From Acanthacorydalis orientalis (lineage: Eukaryota > Arthropoda > Insecta > Megaloptera > Corydalidae), in the NCBI GenBank assembly GCA_034766995.1, contig CM068315.1, positions 21,681,844 through 21,745,843 on the forward strand: a stretch of DNA of 64,000 nt, written 5' to 3'. Numbering within the stretch: the stretch's first letter is position 1; each line of letters starts with the position of its first letter. The notes beneath the pieces are model-generated. The model was given only the letters and a program-made list of their open reading frames with translations. It searched no databases and had not been told where the DNA came from. Shown piece after piece: positions 47,861 through 60,525 of the stretch. A program made the position numbers and the translations under genes.

Positions 47861-49250
47861 TACTTCAATTATTGAATAAAAGCGAGTAAATATTTATAAC
47901 TTATTAATTTACATTATTAGAAGAAAATTAAATTCAAACATGTGACTAAAACAAAAACTTATAACTGAAGGAATATTTTTTATGAGATACATAAGTATAA
48001 AACCAATTATATTTTATTAATAACTGTTTATTTAATTTCTTTGGTTATTCATTATTTCTTATTTAATGTCTTATTTATTTATTTTCAATTTATTGATACA
48101 TATGCTGCTTATCTAACATACTAATATAGTATCATTATATGAATATCTTTATTGCAACAACAAAAAAGAGGGGAACATTAGAAAACTTTAATCTGATATG
48201 TTTCATGTACTGTTGTGCCCATGAAGAGAATCAATGATACCTATTTTGAAGCCATTGTTCGTACAAAAATATTTTAACTACCAATGAACTCAGTATTCAC
48301 AGTCCGCATTTACGCACTCCAAGATATTACTTTCAGAATCGGTATCAAATTTCATCATATATAAGGTTTCATGAGTGTGTATATGTAAGACTAAATATTT
48401 ATGTCAATGTTAGACTCATTATACTGAATTTTAAAAATATGTTTTATAAAAAAAGAATAAAAATTAAAATCTAGTTTTAACTTGTTGCACTAACTTTCAG
48501 TTTTTTAAACTACTTTGAAGTATTCAAGAAAATTTAACTAATGTGATTAAGAATGTATGGGACAATTGCAAAAATACAATGAAGTTGACGAAAAATTATC
48601 GGACTGTCCTTTTTTTTAAATTTGAAACTATGTTTAAAATTCATTAAAATTTGATTTAATTTTGTACCATTTAAGAGAAAATATTACATTTTCGGTATTT
48701 TTACACGTTCTCTTATAGAAAAATTTTATACTATAATATATTATATAATAGTAAATAATGATAAAATTATTTTAACTTTTTGTGTCTGCATTTTATGAAT
48801 AAAATAAATACTAGAATGATAATTTCCAACAAAAAATCAAAATAGAAGTTTAAGAGAGACGAAAATAAAAATATTTTTTTATAAATCTATCGCTGTTAAA
48901 GTATACACATAACACGTAACCTAATATTTATAGATAAAGTTTGTTAAAAATTTTAGTTGCAATATGTAAGATAGAAACGTAAATTTGAATATCTTTTAAT
49001 GTGTTGAAATAGTTATAAAGTTCAACTGTTTCAATAAAAGAAAACAGTTTTTTGTTAATAAGCAGATGAAAATTTGACATTTCCTTGAAAATGCATTTAA
49101 TTGAATTAATGCAACGACGCATTTATTCAATTTTTATTACTGACAGCTGTATTTACCTAAATTACTTTAGAAAAGATGAAATAGTATTTAAAATTCGTAG
49201 CGTTTTTGAAGTGAAATTCAAAGGCAGTTTTTACTTATTTGTACATATAT
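47861..49250. other. AT-rich intronic DNA
   Basis: Nothing recognisable. Confidence 0.5.
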
Positions 49251-49254
49251 TTAT

Positions 49255-50417
49255 TATAATATATAGCTGTCATTTTGATTCACCATTTTCCCCCATTTTT
49301 CACGTAGTTTCATAATTCCGTCCTCCCATAACTTGGCATCTTCTAGGCAATAAATTGATCCACATGGTTTATGCAAGCTTCCAGTAAAGTGAAGTATTTT
49401 AAATTAAGGGAATTATGTAGAGACCAGAACAAATGATAATCTAAAGATCAGGAGAATATGGTGGATGAGGTAGGACTTATCAACCAAACTACATCCATTT
49501 ATGCCAGGTCTACACAGAGACGTGGGGTCTAGCTTTGTCTTGGTGGAAAACGGTACCCTTCCGGTTAGCCAATTCTGGACTCTTTTGATCAATTACCGCC
49601 TTTAATTGGTCCAACTGAGCACAATAATTCTTCAAATTTATCTTCTAATTGTTTGGGAGAAGCTTGTAATACACAACACCCTTCCAATCTCATTAGTTAC
49701 GCAACATCACCTTCTTCGGATGAAGACTTGCTTTTGGACTGGCTAACGGAGACTCATTTCGTTTTGACCAAGAACTTTTTCGATCCACATTATTGTACAT
49801 GATTGGTCATTTCAGAAATGGGTCGTTTTAGTTTCTTTTAAGGAACGAATTACTGATGGAAATGCGTTCCATTAAATTTCTTTCAGTTAAATTATAAGTC
49901 ACCCAACCATCGTAGCGATTCACATACCAAAGTGTCTCCATATGCCTCACAACACTCATATGAGACACCTGCAGTACCTTTATGATGCCCCGTCTCGTGA
50001 ACGTTGATTATTTTCAGTAAGTGTTGCAATTTTGTCAGTATCAACAACTCCATGCCTACCGGAACGCTCTCGAATCTCCTCTGGGTCGAATTATTCATCT
50101 TTCGAACAGTTCTGCTAGATACAACACTTTCTCGATAAACGGCCGATATCTTTTTTGCTATCTCTGCATTAGTTTTTCTTTTCCGGAAATAAAACGTCAT
50201 TAAATAACGAAAATGCACCTTATATTCCTTAATTTTTAATTTTAAATTTAACAGACTTACAATTCACAAAAGTGCACAAAAGTAGCAGCGAAAAAAACTT
50301 TGAAATGTCACCTGTCAAAATAACACATCTGGACTCGTGCTATATAATTGAGTTGCGCACGAAACTATAATTAATAACATCTGTTCGAAACCGCTACGAA
50401 TTTTTTTTCCAATCCAA
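49255..50417 (-). mobile_element. Mariner transposon, near full length (TTGGATTGG ends), dead
   Basis: The minus-strand left end TTGGATTGGAAAAAAAATTC starts at 50417 beside TA (50418-50419), the same end as the copy at 3267. The transposase N-terminus is in 49892-50218 (FYFRKRKTNAEIAKKISAVY, then VSSRTVRK). Further remnants follow: the first-Asp region near 49790-49800, TKRVSVSQSKSKSSSEEG-like linker sequence near 49720-49760, an FHQDKARPHVS-like second site near 49530-49550, and the C-terminus LWEDGIMKLREKWGKMVNQN (about 49276-49335). The right terminal repeat is not evident. Stops and shifts abolish function. Confidence 0.85.
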
Positions 50418-50419
50418 TA

Positions 50420-51110
50420 TAGTAGATAACAATAAAAACAACTGATTTAACACCCTATCATGTTCTACTCAATTATTTCTTTCGTAAAATTCAAATATTA
50501 ATTAGCTTTAACAATATTGGTATTTACAAACACATTTTAGAATCAATGGTAAGTTGTAATGAGGTTTAGATGTTGCATTTGTGTATAGTCAGTAATACTG
50601 GAAACTAAAGACATTAATAATTGTATTTTCATGTTGAATAAATTAATTATATTGCAACTAAATAATCTCCCGATTTTACGCGTCCATAAATTTTGTTGAA
50701 ATTTACTAAAGCATTCGGCTATTCAAAAAGAACATATATTTTTTTATCAATTATGTATGATTGACGTAATAAATTTAGTCAAATTTACAGTTTCTATATT
50801 TGTTGAACAGTAAAACAGTACGAAAAAAGTATTTTTATCACATAAGAATTATCTATTTCTTTTTCAAAATTATACTCATATAATCACCTACAAAACAATG
50901 TTAATTCTTATAGAAATATACTTTCATTACTTTTCAACAATAACAAATAAATAATAAGAATAAAACATACGAATTTATATCCTGCAACACCTTCAAATGA
51001 TACAATTGTTTGTTGTCGTACTTCTTGTTTTATTTTTTATGTTTACAATATAACACTTAATAAATTAATTGTCGTAATGATCCGTATCTTTTTCGATTTA
51101 AGTCAAACTT
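50420..51110. other. AT-rich intronic DNA
   Basis: Nothing recognisable. Confidence 0.5.
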
Positions 51111-51118
51111 CTATATTG

Positions 51119-52560
51119 TTACCATATACCGATCGGCATGTGATATGCTGTTCCAAACAAAAGTGGTGCGCTGTTCGAAACAAAGTGGTGCGCATAGATG
51201 ACGAGGAGCAGTGTCTTATTCTGAATTACATGCAGTTGTTTCAACACTGAGGGCATGCTCAGCCTGACGCTATATATATATATATCTGTCACATTAGGTA
51301 TTGCGACTGTCAATTCAGTAGCGAAAATACCCGCAGAACTGACCATTTGCCTTATTCAATATATTAGTCGTGTAACTCTAGGAAGATAGAGAATGATCGA
51401 GGTGATTCCAAGATACTTGACTTCATCGGCCTAGGCGATTAGTGTGTAATTAAGGTATATGTCGCCAATTGAATACTGTACTAACGCGTACACAAGACGT
51501 CCTTGGATTTCTGAGAGTTTATTCTCGATCGTGAATCACAGAAATAATCGGAGAGATCATCGAGTTATTGAAGCCGGTCGTGGATAATACTCGATGTCCA
51601 CAAATGCACAATGAAAGTAGTATCATCCATATAAATTGCAGAAGCTGTTCCGTCGGTATGTCGTTAACATACAGATTGAAAATATCCAGTCAACCATACT
51701 TTTATGCGGAACACCAACACAGAGGTTTATTATTACACTCGTCGCATCGTACTAAACAAGATTCCAAAGCTTTACTATCTCTTCCTTCACGTTTCAGACA
51801 AGATAATTGTGTAGTGTGCGATTCCTCGAGTCACGGTTCCTTCAATAAATAAGATGTTGTAAACTCAAGGAAAGCTAGTTATACCACTGTATCAATTGAG
51901 GGTTGTGGAAGGAACATTCATCAAGGCTGTTCTATATATTGCATACCATTGGATTTAGCTGTTTAAAAGTTTCGATGAACAGTTGACTGCGGTTAGTGCC
52001 TGCATCAATTCTCTTATCGTAACTAATCAGTTAGTCCAAGTGACGAACTTTTCTTCAGGAATGCGACAATTCAAGTCGGCCAATAAGAGAAGAATATAAT
52101 TTTTGTTGGACAATAAGATCGGTATCAACTACAATCCATGTCTACCGTTAATTTTCTTGAGAATTTCCACATCCAGGCCGTCCATAACATTATTATAGTC
52201 CTTATATGTGGGTTCAGTCGAAGCTTCGGTCAATTATTCTCACGTCGTTGCGTTATCACAGAGTACAAACCGAGCCGGTAGTTAATTAACGAGTGCTAAG
52301 ACTGAGTTTTGCATTCAAGTCACTGTTAACAAGGACGGTGGTACTACCATCGCAACCATCTCTTTTGTTGAGATAGATGTCGAAATTTAGAATAATGACA
52401 AAATAAGGACGTTGAGGAAGGTCTCACTGAATAACACAATGTCAATTTTATAATGCACTATTACTACAACTAGTTCAGCCTTCTGTCTACACACTTCCCT
52501 TTTTCAGAGCAAAAAGATCATTGAAACGAAAATGTTTGTGGTTACAGTCGAGGTAAACAT
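51119..52560 (-). mobile_element. Non-LTR retrotransposon remnant (jockey-like), EN and RT domains
   Basis: Minus-strand pieces follow the ORF2 order of a jockey-type LINE. The endonuclease start is ELVVVIVHYKIDIVLFSETF (about 52390-52470), then FDIYLNKRDGCDGSTTVLV (about 52330-52380) and the LLLADLNCRIPEEKFVTW block (about 52030-52085). The reverse transcriptase gives FNLYVNDIP (about 51665-51690) and the catalytic box YMDDTTFIV (about 51605-51640), then EVKYLGIT (about 51405-51430). The C-terminal region LKQLHVIQNKTLLLVI is at 51180-51240. These pieces are in different frames with stops and internal deletions (the RT fingers are mostly missing), so the element is dead. No poly(A) tail or target duplication was found. 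Confidence 0.82.
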
Positions 52561-52880
52561 ACTTCAACTCTAATGTAAACGTCACTTTCTTCCTAGTGAA
52601 TCCACTTCTACTTCAATCATTTTAAGGAAATTCTCGTATCAACGAATGATATCTAACATCATAAAAACGAACGAACAAACGAACGAACGTGTCGAAATAG
52701 ACTCTAAAGCCAAATAAGAGTTACAGTCGAGGGTTCAATGGAATCGATGGTTGTTCATTTTCGGCAACGAATGACACGTTTTCCTTGGGGCGTTTTGCGA
52801 CCGGAACGGTAACCACGTAGATTTCTCCACGATAGTCGGGGCTACAGCGTTATCAGTTGTTTTTTACGTGGCACATCGTA
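52561..52880 (-). other. Possible ORF1 or 5' remnant of the retrotransposon
   Basis: Higher GC than its flanks and directly upstream of the endonuclease remnant, so it could be degraded ORF1. It includes a short tandem CGAA run (about 52665-52690). No zinc-knuckle motif is readable. Confidence 0.3.
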
Positions 52881-53940
52881 AAAATAAATACCAATAATGT
52901 ATCAATTTAATCTGTTTAAATTACAATTAAATGAATGAATCACTCGCCAAACACTATTTTTTGTGATATGGGGAATGTGATTATTGTATTTAAATACTTT
53001 TTTTATGTATCAGGACAGAGACACTAAACATAAGAAAGTGTGGTAATATACTTTACGGAACCAATATTTAAATTGAAAAAAACAATCTGAAGTAAAATCA
53101 GGAAAAATATTTTTTTAAAAATTATGTTAATTATCTATTTTCTTTGCACTTTTCATCAATAAAATCCTCAAACCAATTAGGAATATAGTACAGTATTTAC
53201 ATTTATACTAATATTTTATAAAAAAAAGTACTTCTCTTATAAGTAATAAATAAAATATATAAAAATTATAACAAAACATTACCAATACCTATCAAAAATA
53301 CTGTAGATATGTTTTATACTCGTATACACAGAATATTCATTAGCAACATTATCAAAATTGTCAAACTTCAGTTCAAATTAAAATTTCTGATTATCATTCG
53401 CTATAGATCGGTGTCCAAGGGATATATCGATTACAAAATTATTGATAAATTAATTGCCATATACGAATATTACTATATCATATAATATATAAAATATTCG
53501 TTTTCAAAACTGAAAATTGATAGACGACCAATTTATATTAATAAATTACACAGCTGTCTAAAAAGTTTTCATACACTTCGTATTAATAAAATTAACAATA
53601 ATAATATGTTTACATAGTACAAATTCATATAAAAGGGTATATTTTGTAAAGCTTATACATCTCGACTAATTCTTATTTTTTTTAAAAAAATACAATAACA
53701 AAAAGAGACAAACCACGCACATCAAAGTTATGTTATAAAGTATTTGTACGTTAAAGGTCAGACAAAAGAGTAGTGAATGCATGGCACCCTCACCCCAATG
53801 TTCAGAGGCCTCAAAATATAGTGTATTCTGAAGATTTAAAAAAATAGTTATATAAAAAATAAACAATGTACTTATTTTTTCAGAAACATCAAATTTTTTA
53901 GAAAAAATTGGAAATATTTGTTTTTATATAAACGTATATA
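52881..53940. other. AT-rich intronic DNA
   Basis: Nothing recognisable. Confidence 0.5.
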
Positions 53941-54905
53941 TTATAATACAAGATTTCTTGATCACTAGACAATGGAAATCTCGAAACAACACATTCTTGG
54001 AACATATAACGAGAAGATACGACGTCTGATTACATGTGGAAAGTAAGATATAGATGAAAGTGAACTGTCAATCTGGTATCCGGACTCTTACGAGCTCTTA
54101 ATTAACGAAAAGTTTGTATTTCAGAGCAATAACACTGTACTTCCTAACAGTTTTGTAGCTTATGAACCTTACAATCCACGGAAGCAACGAGAAGAACACA
54201 GCCTGGATTGTACTTTTTAACATTAAAAAAAAAGAATTTAATAATGTCTGGGACACCGGCCTGCTCATATATTTCATGTGTTTGAATTTCATCAATTAGA
54301 TGACCATTATGATGGCATTTTCCAAGATTTTCTTTTTAAATAAGCTTGGAGGAAGCGTCGTTAAGACCCACTCTATCCAAGATGCTGAATTACAGGAATT
54401 TCGGAATGAACTGGTTCGCCTGGAAAGAATTAAGATGGAAGGATTGACAGACGTATTGTAATAGAAGGAGTTAATGATATACAACTATCTTATCCGAAAG
54501 GTCCATGAAGAAAGAGTAAATCTCAAAATTACGTCGAGCATAATTTAAAGAGTACAGTAATATGAATTAGCTCTCGATTATTCTTGTACTAATGCATACA
54601 TCGTCTCACTGAAATCTATTATATTTATCAGAATCTCGACGCTTTCGATATTTAAATTAAAAAAACGGAGAAAGCAAAAGTGTCTATAAATTCAATGAAG
54701 GGTCAGCTTCTTGATAATTCCATGAGAAACAAGTTCAATACGGATGACAAGGACTTCTTTCAACAATTCTTCTCTATGATAACTTCTACTATGGCTTTGA
54801 TAGTCATGCCCGGTGAGGTCTCTAGTATTCTGTGACGTTTCAATTATCAAAAAAAAAAAAAAAATAGCGCAAGACATTATTAACTAGAAAATTTTAATGA
54901 AAAGT
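53941..54905. other. Unidentified, moderately GC-richer segment
   Basis: Two plus-strand frames (about 53972-54220 and 54300-54460) read as non-repetitive, mixed-composition peptides, for example FSKIFFLNKLGGSVVKTHSI and then LQEFRNELVRLERIKMEG. I recognise no family. It sits just upstream of a mariner C-terminal fragment and may be part of another decayed element. Confidence 0.3.
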
Positions 54906-55150
54906 TATGACTCATCCAACATATTCCCCTGACCTAGCACCATCGGGTTATTATCTGTTCCGAAGTCTCCAAAATCACATCAATGGAAAATGGCTTAATA
55001 CAAAGAGTGATGACCGAAAGGAGCTCGACTATTTTTTTAATGCAAAGCCTAAAAAGTTGACTGTTAGAGTATTGAAAATTTAAGATTAAAATAGGAAAAA
55101 GCTGTAAATAACTACGGAAAATATATTTTGGATCAAAATTAAAACGTTAA
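54906..55150 (+). pseudogene. Mariner transposase C-terminal fragment
   Basis: The frame reads THPTYSPDLAPSGYYLFRSL (54909-54968), with the third catalytic Asp of SDY changed to Gly, then QNHINGKWLNTKSDDRKELD and FFNAKPKK. This is the typical order for irritans-type mariners (FRSLQN, then a FF..K.KK block). It ends before the final motif. No terminal repeats were seen. Confidence 0.75.
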
Positions 55151-55796
55151 TTTTTTCGCTGTTTCAAAACTTATTTTAAAAAATCGCATTACCTATGAGA
55201 CGAATCAATACTATAGTAATAATAATTAATATTAATAAAATTAGCTTATGATCGCCAAGAAATATTTCTTAATTTAAATTTTAGGTTTTTTATGTCGCTT
55301 ATAAAACTTCTTTTATAACAATATATTTTTGGAACTGTAATTAAATTCACTTTTACAAATGAATCATCTTTTGAACGCGTTACTGATAAGTCTACCTTAA
55401 TGCTTTGAGCTTGATGGAATTGCCATAAAAATGCGCATAAGTAAAATTAACAATAATTAACAACTAAAAATTAACAATAGTTAATTACTGCGAAAAATAT
55501 ATTGTTTGTAGTTTGAATAAAATATGAATTTATAAAATAAAACTTTTTTATTATTTGAAACGTGCATATATTTGCGAATTTCGAATTTTTGATACTATTA
55601 CTTAATTTTGTATTGCCCATTCATACTTACATTTTTAACTAATTTTTACAAACAAAAAATTTAAATTACTCTCTTCCGTTTATATATATTATGTGATATA
55701 ATAACATATTTCATTCCAGTTTGAAAGAGTTTGTGCTATTAGTGTTTCACTGCAGACAATCATTATTTTATAGCAGATATTTAATCAAAGTCAATG
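55151..55796. other. AT-rich intronic DNA
   Basis: Nothing recognisable. Confidence 0.5.
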
Positions 55797-55798
55797 TA

Positions 55799-56433
55799 AC
55801 AGGTGGGCTGAAAAATTCGTAGTCTGACACATAAAGAACTTTTGTTACCTTGAAAAAATGGAACCGACTCCAAAGCGTGGAAAGACGCAAAAGTCGGCTG
55901 GCAAGGTTCTGGCATCAGTATTCTGGGATACTCATGGTATAATATTCATTGACTATCTTAAAAAGGGAAAAACCATAAACAGCGACTATTACGTAGCGTT
56001 ATTGGAGCGTTTAAAAGACGAAATCGCGAAAAAGCGGCCTCATTTGAAGAAGAAGAAAGTGCTGTTTCATCAAGACAATGCACCGTGTCACAAATCAATG
56101 AAATCGATGGCGAAATTGCAAGAATTGGGCTTCGAATTGCTTCCGCATCCATCGTACTCTCCAAATCTGGCCCCCAGCGACTTTTTTCTGTTCTCAGACC
56201 TCAAGAGGATGCTCGCTGGACGGAAATTTTGCTCCAATGAAGAGGTAATCGCCGAAACTGAAGCCTAACTAAAGTTCTTTCACTAAAAATGCTATAACTC
56301 AGATACTAATAGTGCAACAGCTGTCAAATTTATACACGCGTCTTTTGAAGGTTAGGGCTAACTAAAAATCATATGGATTTGATACTAGTAGCGCCATTTA
56401 TGTGTCAGCCTACGAACTTTTCAGCCCACCTGT
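55799..56433 (+). mobile_element. Young-looking mariner deletion derivative with open C-terminal frame
   Basis: A 635-bp element bounded by near-identical inverted repeats (ACAGGTGGGCTGAAAAATTC and, on the other strand, ACAGGTGGGCTGAAAAGTTC; they match on to GCTGACACATAA) and flanked by TA at 55797-55798 and 56434-56435. It contains an uninterrupted 136-codon frame (55858-56268) starting MEPTPKRGKTQKSAGKVLAS, then VFWDTHGIIFIDYLKKGKTI, the second catalytic site FHQDNAPCHKS and the third site YSPNLAPSDFFLFSDLKR. The HTH domain and the first catalytic Asp are deleted: only about 59 bp separate the left end from the frame's ATG. The frame stops at VIAETEA, short of a usual C-terminus. The intact ends and frame imply recent insertion. 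The product could not catalyse transposition on its own. Confidence 0.93.
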
Positions 56434-56435
56434 TA

Positions 56436-58480
56436 CACATATAACAAATAGCCTCGATATAGAAAATGACGTACTCTGTTAACCTTGATCTTCATACTAA
56501 ACATTCTATATTCGTAAATAAACCTGAATAGTTTCTTTAAACCATACAGAAATCTTCAAAGAAGTATTTTTTGTCAAATATGCGGCTACATAATAAAGAG
56601 ATACTTACAAGTATCTTATTAAATATTACACATAAAAATTAAATCTAAAAAACTGCTCATATCTGGCGAAATGTTAATTTTACCTCCATTCAAATAACAT
56701 GAATAAGACATGGAAAGGAAATACCTGTTTCAATAATAAGGTAAAAAAAAATAGAAAAGACCTGTTTCAGTACTTATTGGAATAATTAAAAACAGGTCGA
56801 ATTTTTTGATTTGAGTAAATAAATCAACGGATATTCCATACTCAGCTCAATTATTAACACATGTGAAATGTTTTTATGGCAACAATATGCATCAAAAGTG
56901 ACTATTTTGACGACTGATAACTGGACGCAATATTCATGAAGGTTTAAAAAAAGAAGTTTTTTCACAAAGATTTAGAATGGAGTATTTGCGTTGATTTCTA
57001 TGCAAATACAATAATGCTACGTCGATGACTGGAATAGTTTAGTCAAAGTAAAGCAACAACTATTAAATATATTTATTTTTCATACAGTTTTATTTATCGG
57101 GAGATTTTATTAGATATGAAAATGTCTGAAAATCTAAACACTTCCTTAAAAAATGCAATAACCATTATCAATTTCATAAAAAGTCACGACTAAAAACGTT
57201 TCTGCAAATATATGTAAAGATTTCAGATTAAAATATAAAAAATATTTACTGCATACACTCGTACACAAGGTATATGATTGCCAAAGACACAAACATTGAG
57301 ACGACTAATATGAAATGTGAAAAATAAATTAATTTTTATGAAAAATAAAAATGAATGTCTTTTCCGCTATTTTCCATAGAGATACCTGGCTCTGCAAAGT
57401 ATACTATTTATCCAGGATATTTAAGAAACTAAACAAATTGAATATATCTCGGCAAGGAAACACATTTTTTTATGCAATATAATCCAAGAAAATAAACATA
57501 TGAAAGAGCAAAGTAGAAAATAACACATTTAGAATGTTTTTATATATAATTTATATCATTACTGAAAATTATTTTAGTTAAAATCTGATCAAAAAGATTA
57601 TAATTAATCATTTGATATGTTTAGAAAAATAGTTCAAAAAATATTTTCAACCCTATTTTGAAACATACTACTTTGAGCGACTGCAGACATTTTTACATTT
57701 AGAGTACAAATACAGATGGTAAATTCTGTTTCTTTGAATGATCGAGAATGTAAAGCTTTCGAATGATACAAATCTTAAGATTGCTTTTTTAAAACAAACC
57801 TTCAACATTTTCTGATTTCAAATTAAAACCGAATTTTTAATACTTATGGACTAGGCGATTAAAGTCCTCATATCGTTTACAACTGCATATTTGATATAAA
57901 TAATCGGCATTTTAAACATTGGTTTTAATATAAATAAATTACTGCTCCCATTTTGAAAAAATGAAAATTGCTATTTGTTCTATCTTCCCGACAATTAGAC
58001 CAAGATTTGATTTATTGTGCTTAACTAAACAAGCTCATCTATTATATATAAATTATTTTCATATTTATATTGGTTTTCGTTCTGATCCTTTCCTTGTGTT
58101 ATATTATCTGTTTCCTGAATTTATATGTTTGTTGAATTTTATATACAAAATTATAGATATTTAAATTTTGTTTACAAATTTAAATTTAAATATCTGTATT
58201 AGCAGATATCGTTGTTAAAAAGTGTCTTATAAAAAAGATATTACAAATAAAAATTCTTAACAACCTCAGAATTGGGCTATAAAATAAGTATTGTAAAAAC
58301 CACATGGGCATAGGTTTCACAGACCCACTTCAATCAGTGTAGCAATAATTATAATAAGTATTTCTTTATATGCGAGCTTCGCCTATTTAAAATGTGTGAG
58401 AAAAAAAAATGAAATATGCTATTCATAATACTAAGAACATCACTCATCATCAGACACACTTCTCACCTTTCATTTCTATT
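56436..58480. other. AT-rich intronic DNA next to the splice donor
   Basis: No gene or element was recognised. The 67-codon frame at 57961-58164 has no domain and is not supported. Confidence 0.5.
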
Positions 58481-58487
58481 AACTTAC

Positions 58488-58857
58488 CAACTTTACTGGA
58501 TGATTCAGTGTCGCCTGCCTCTTCCAACTGCTTAACCAGGTAGAAATAAGGAACACTGTAAGAATTGACTATGCCCAGCAGAATTCCGTTACACAAAAAC
58601 GAACCAATCATTACTGTCCAGGCACGAATTCCGCCATCTGGAACGTTTATCTGATTTTTGTCCTCAGAAATCTGCACATTCTCATTCATCAATTTTACAT
58701 CTAGATCAACTCCATCTATCGAACAATCCTCGCTGATATGATTTGGAATGTCTGTTTTTTGGATACGGGTCATCGGCATCGTTTTATTAACAAAAAGTAC
58801 CTCTTTAGGAGTTTCAGCGCTCTCTAACATCGAATCGTTATCTTCGAATTCACCCAT
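58488..58857 (-). CDS. Monocarboxylate-transporter-like protein (SLC16/MFS), coding exon 1
   Basis: The first coding exon encodes residues 1-123 plus one base. I chose the ATG at 58857 (MGEFEDNDSMLESAETPKEV) because the in-frame sequence upstream, back to 58977, is AT-rich and low-complexity like a 5' leader. Residues 1-72 are a hydrophilic, acidic cytoplasmic N-terminus. Residues 73-80 carry the SLC16 signature region VPDGGIRAW at the start of TM1, and TM1 runs through VMIGSFLCNGILLGIVNSYS (about 82-101). The following YFYLVKQLEEAGDTESSS is the usual extracellular loop before TM2. The exon ends at SKV with the donor GTAAGT directly after it. It joins in frame to 38935-40235, 18.25 kb away. 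Upstream non-coding exons and the promoter were not identified. Confidence 0.93.
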
Positions 58858-60523
58858 CTCAGTTTCGTGATATAAATATAGTTTTATTGTAAAAATAAAT
58901 TTATTCTTTCTATTAGAGATATGTAATATATTAAATTGTATTTTGATGCGAAAATTAAAAATTATACTTGTACACATACATTTGTCTACGATAATAATTA
59001 CAGTAAAATATATATTATATATTTCACAGAAAGTAAATTCGGAAACAAACTAATATTTTATAACCATTAAGACAATCCCGCACGATGTATATTATGCAAT
59101 TAAGTAAATCGATTATGACAAATAGTTAAAAACATTCTTTTAATTCTCGACAATTCTATTCTAACTTTCTATTCTTGATACATTTTCTTTTATTATCAAA
59201 CTATCACCCGATAAAGACCCTGTTTTAATATAACAAAAAATATAATATTGACTCATTTACATATTTATCACAACTTTAAAATAATTGTTTGTCGAAAAAG
59301 AATTGTGCTGTTCAATCAACCCTCACAGTCATAAGCACTTTTTTTAAGCTGTCACTGTTATATTTCAAGAGATAATCAAATCTTTTTCATATTGTGTTTA
59401 AAAAAAATGATTAAAACATCGCCATATCAACTAACGATCGGTTTTTAGCGTTTTAATATATTTTTTATTTCTTTTCTTTTTTTAATAATTAAATTATTCA
59501 ATTAAACTTTATGTTGCGTGATTTCTACAATTAGTTTTGTCCGTTTAATTATTTATTTTTATTTAATTTATTTTTTATTAACACACACTTCATGTACTAT
59601 TATCAATTACGATTGTTAGGTTCGATCAAGAGCATATATGGCAGCGTCTACCATTCGACATTTTGAGTTCCGGTAGCATTTTCCCGCTTTCACATATTCT
59701 GAAAGAAAAATACACAAACTTCATTCAAATGAACAATTAAGTAACAAAGAACATCGACTGGCATTCGATGCATGAACGTGTATATTCTAATGTAGTGATG
59801 GACAAGCTGCAGTCGGACAACTAATTGATAAAGTTTACTGGAAGTATTTATATATACACACATATGTGTGTATTATTCGTTCATTGTGCACTGTGAGTAC
59901 ATAAATACGTATACAACGTACATGTTCATAATGTCTAAAATGAATAGAAGAGAAGGAGAAAAGAGTGTAATAGGAATACGAAAAATGAAATAAAATAACA
60001 ATGGCACTATTGATAGGCTCGGTTTTTTTTACCACTAAAAATAGACTTGTATTTTAAGAGATTTATTAAATTTGATTTTGATTTATTATTAAATTTAATA
60101 CAAAGAAATGTTTACATTAAACAACCAGTTATAATGATTAATTAGTAAACGGATAATTAGTTGTAGAAATGTTTGTTTAAGATAATAGTCCAAGTAAATA
60201 ATTAGGTCAAAGAATATACTAATATTAACTAAATGCTGGTTTATCTAAGACATACAAGACAATAGAAAAATAACTACACTCATTCGCATATCGTATGGAA
60301 TTATACATAGGCGTGTGCAGTGATCATTTTTATTCTTAACACTTTCGCGTGCGAACTATTTCATATTAACTAATCTTACGTTTTTTATAATTTACAAAAA
60401 TAATCTCAAAATTGATTTATGTTTGATTGTTATAAATTTCATTCAAATTAAGTGTTTTTTGCGGCAAAAATATACTTTATGGTTTTCCAAGATGAAAAAA
60501 TATAATAATAATATTTTAGGTTG
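58858..60523. other. Upstream flank of the transporter gene
   Basis: Probably holds the 5' untranslated region and promoter, but no motif can be assigned with confidence. A small GC-richer patch lies at 59638-59695. Confidence 0.4.
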
Positions 60524-60525
60524 GT

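Noticed and set aside
58858..58977. Upstream in-frame extension of the transporter from Met at 58977
   Set aside because: The 40 extra residues are low-complexity Ile/Lys/Asn/Phe typical of AT-rich leader sequence. The start at 58857 gives a normal hydrophilic SLC16 N-terminus.
59638..59695. Possible non-coding first exon of the transporter (TTTCTTTCAG acceptor on the minus strand, GC-richer patch)
   Set aside because: The acceptor-like string alone is weak, the following donor would be non-consensus, and no transcript evidence is available.
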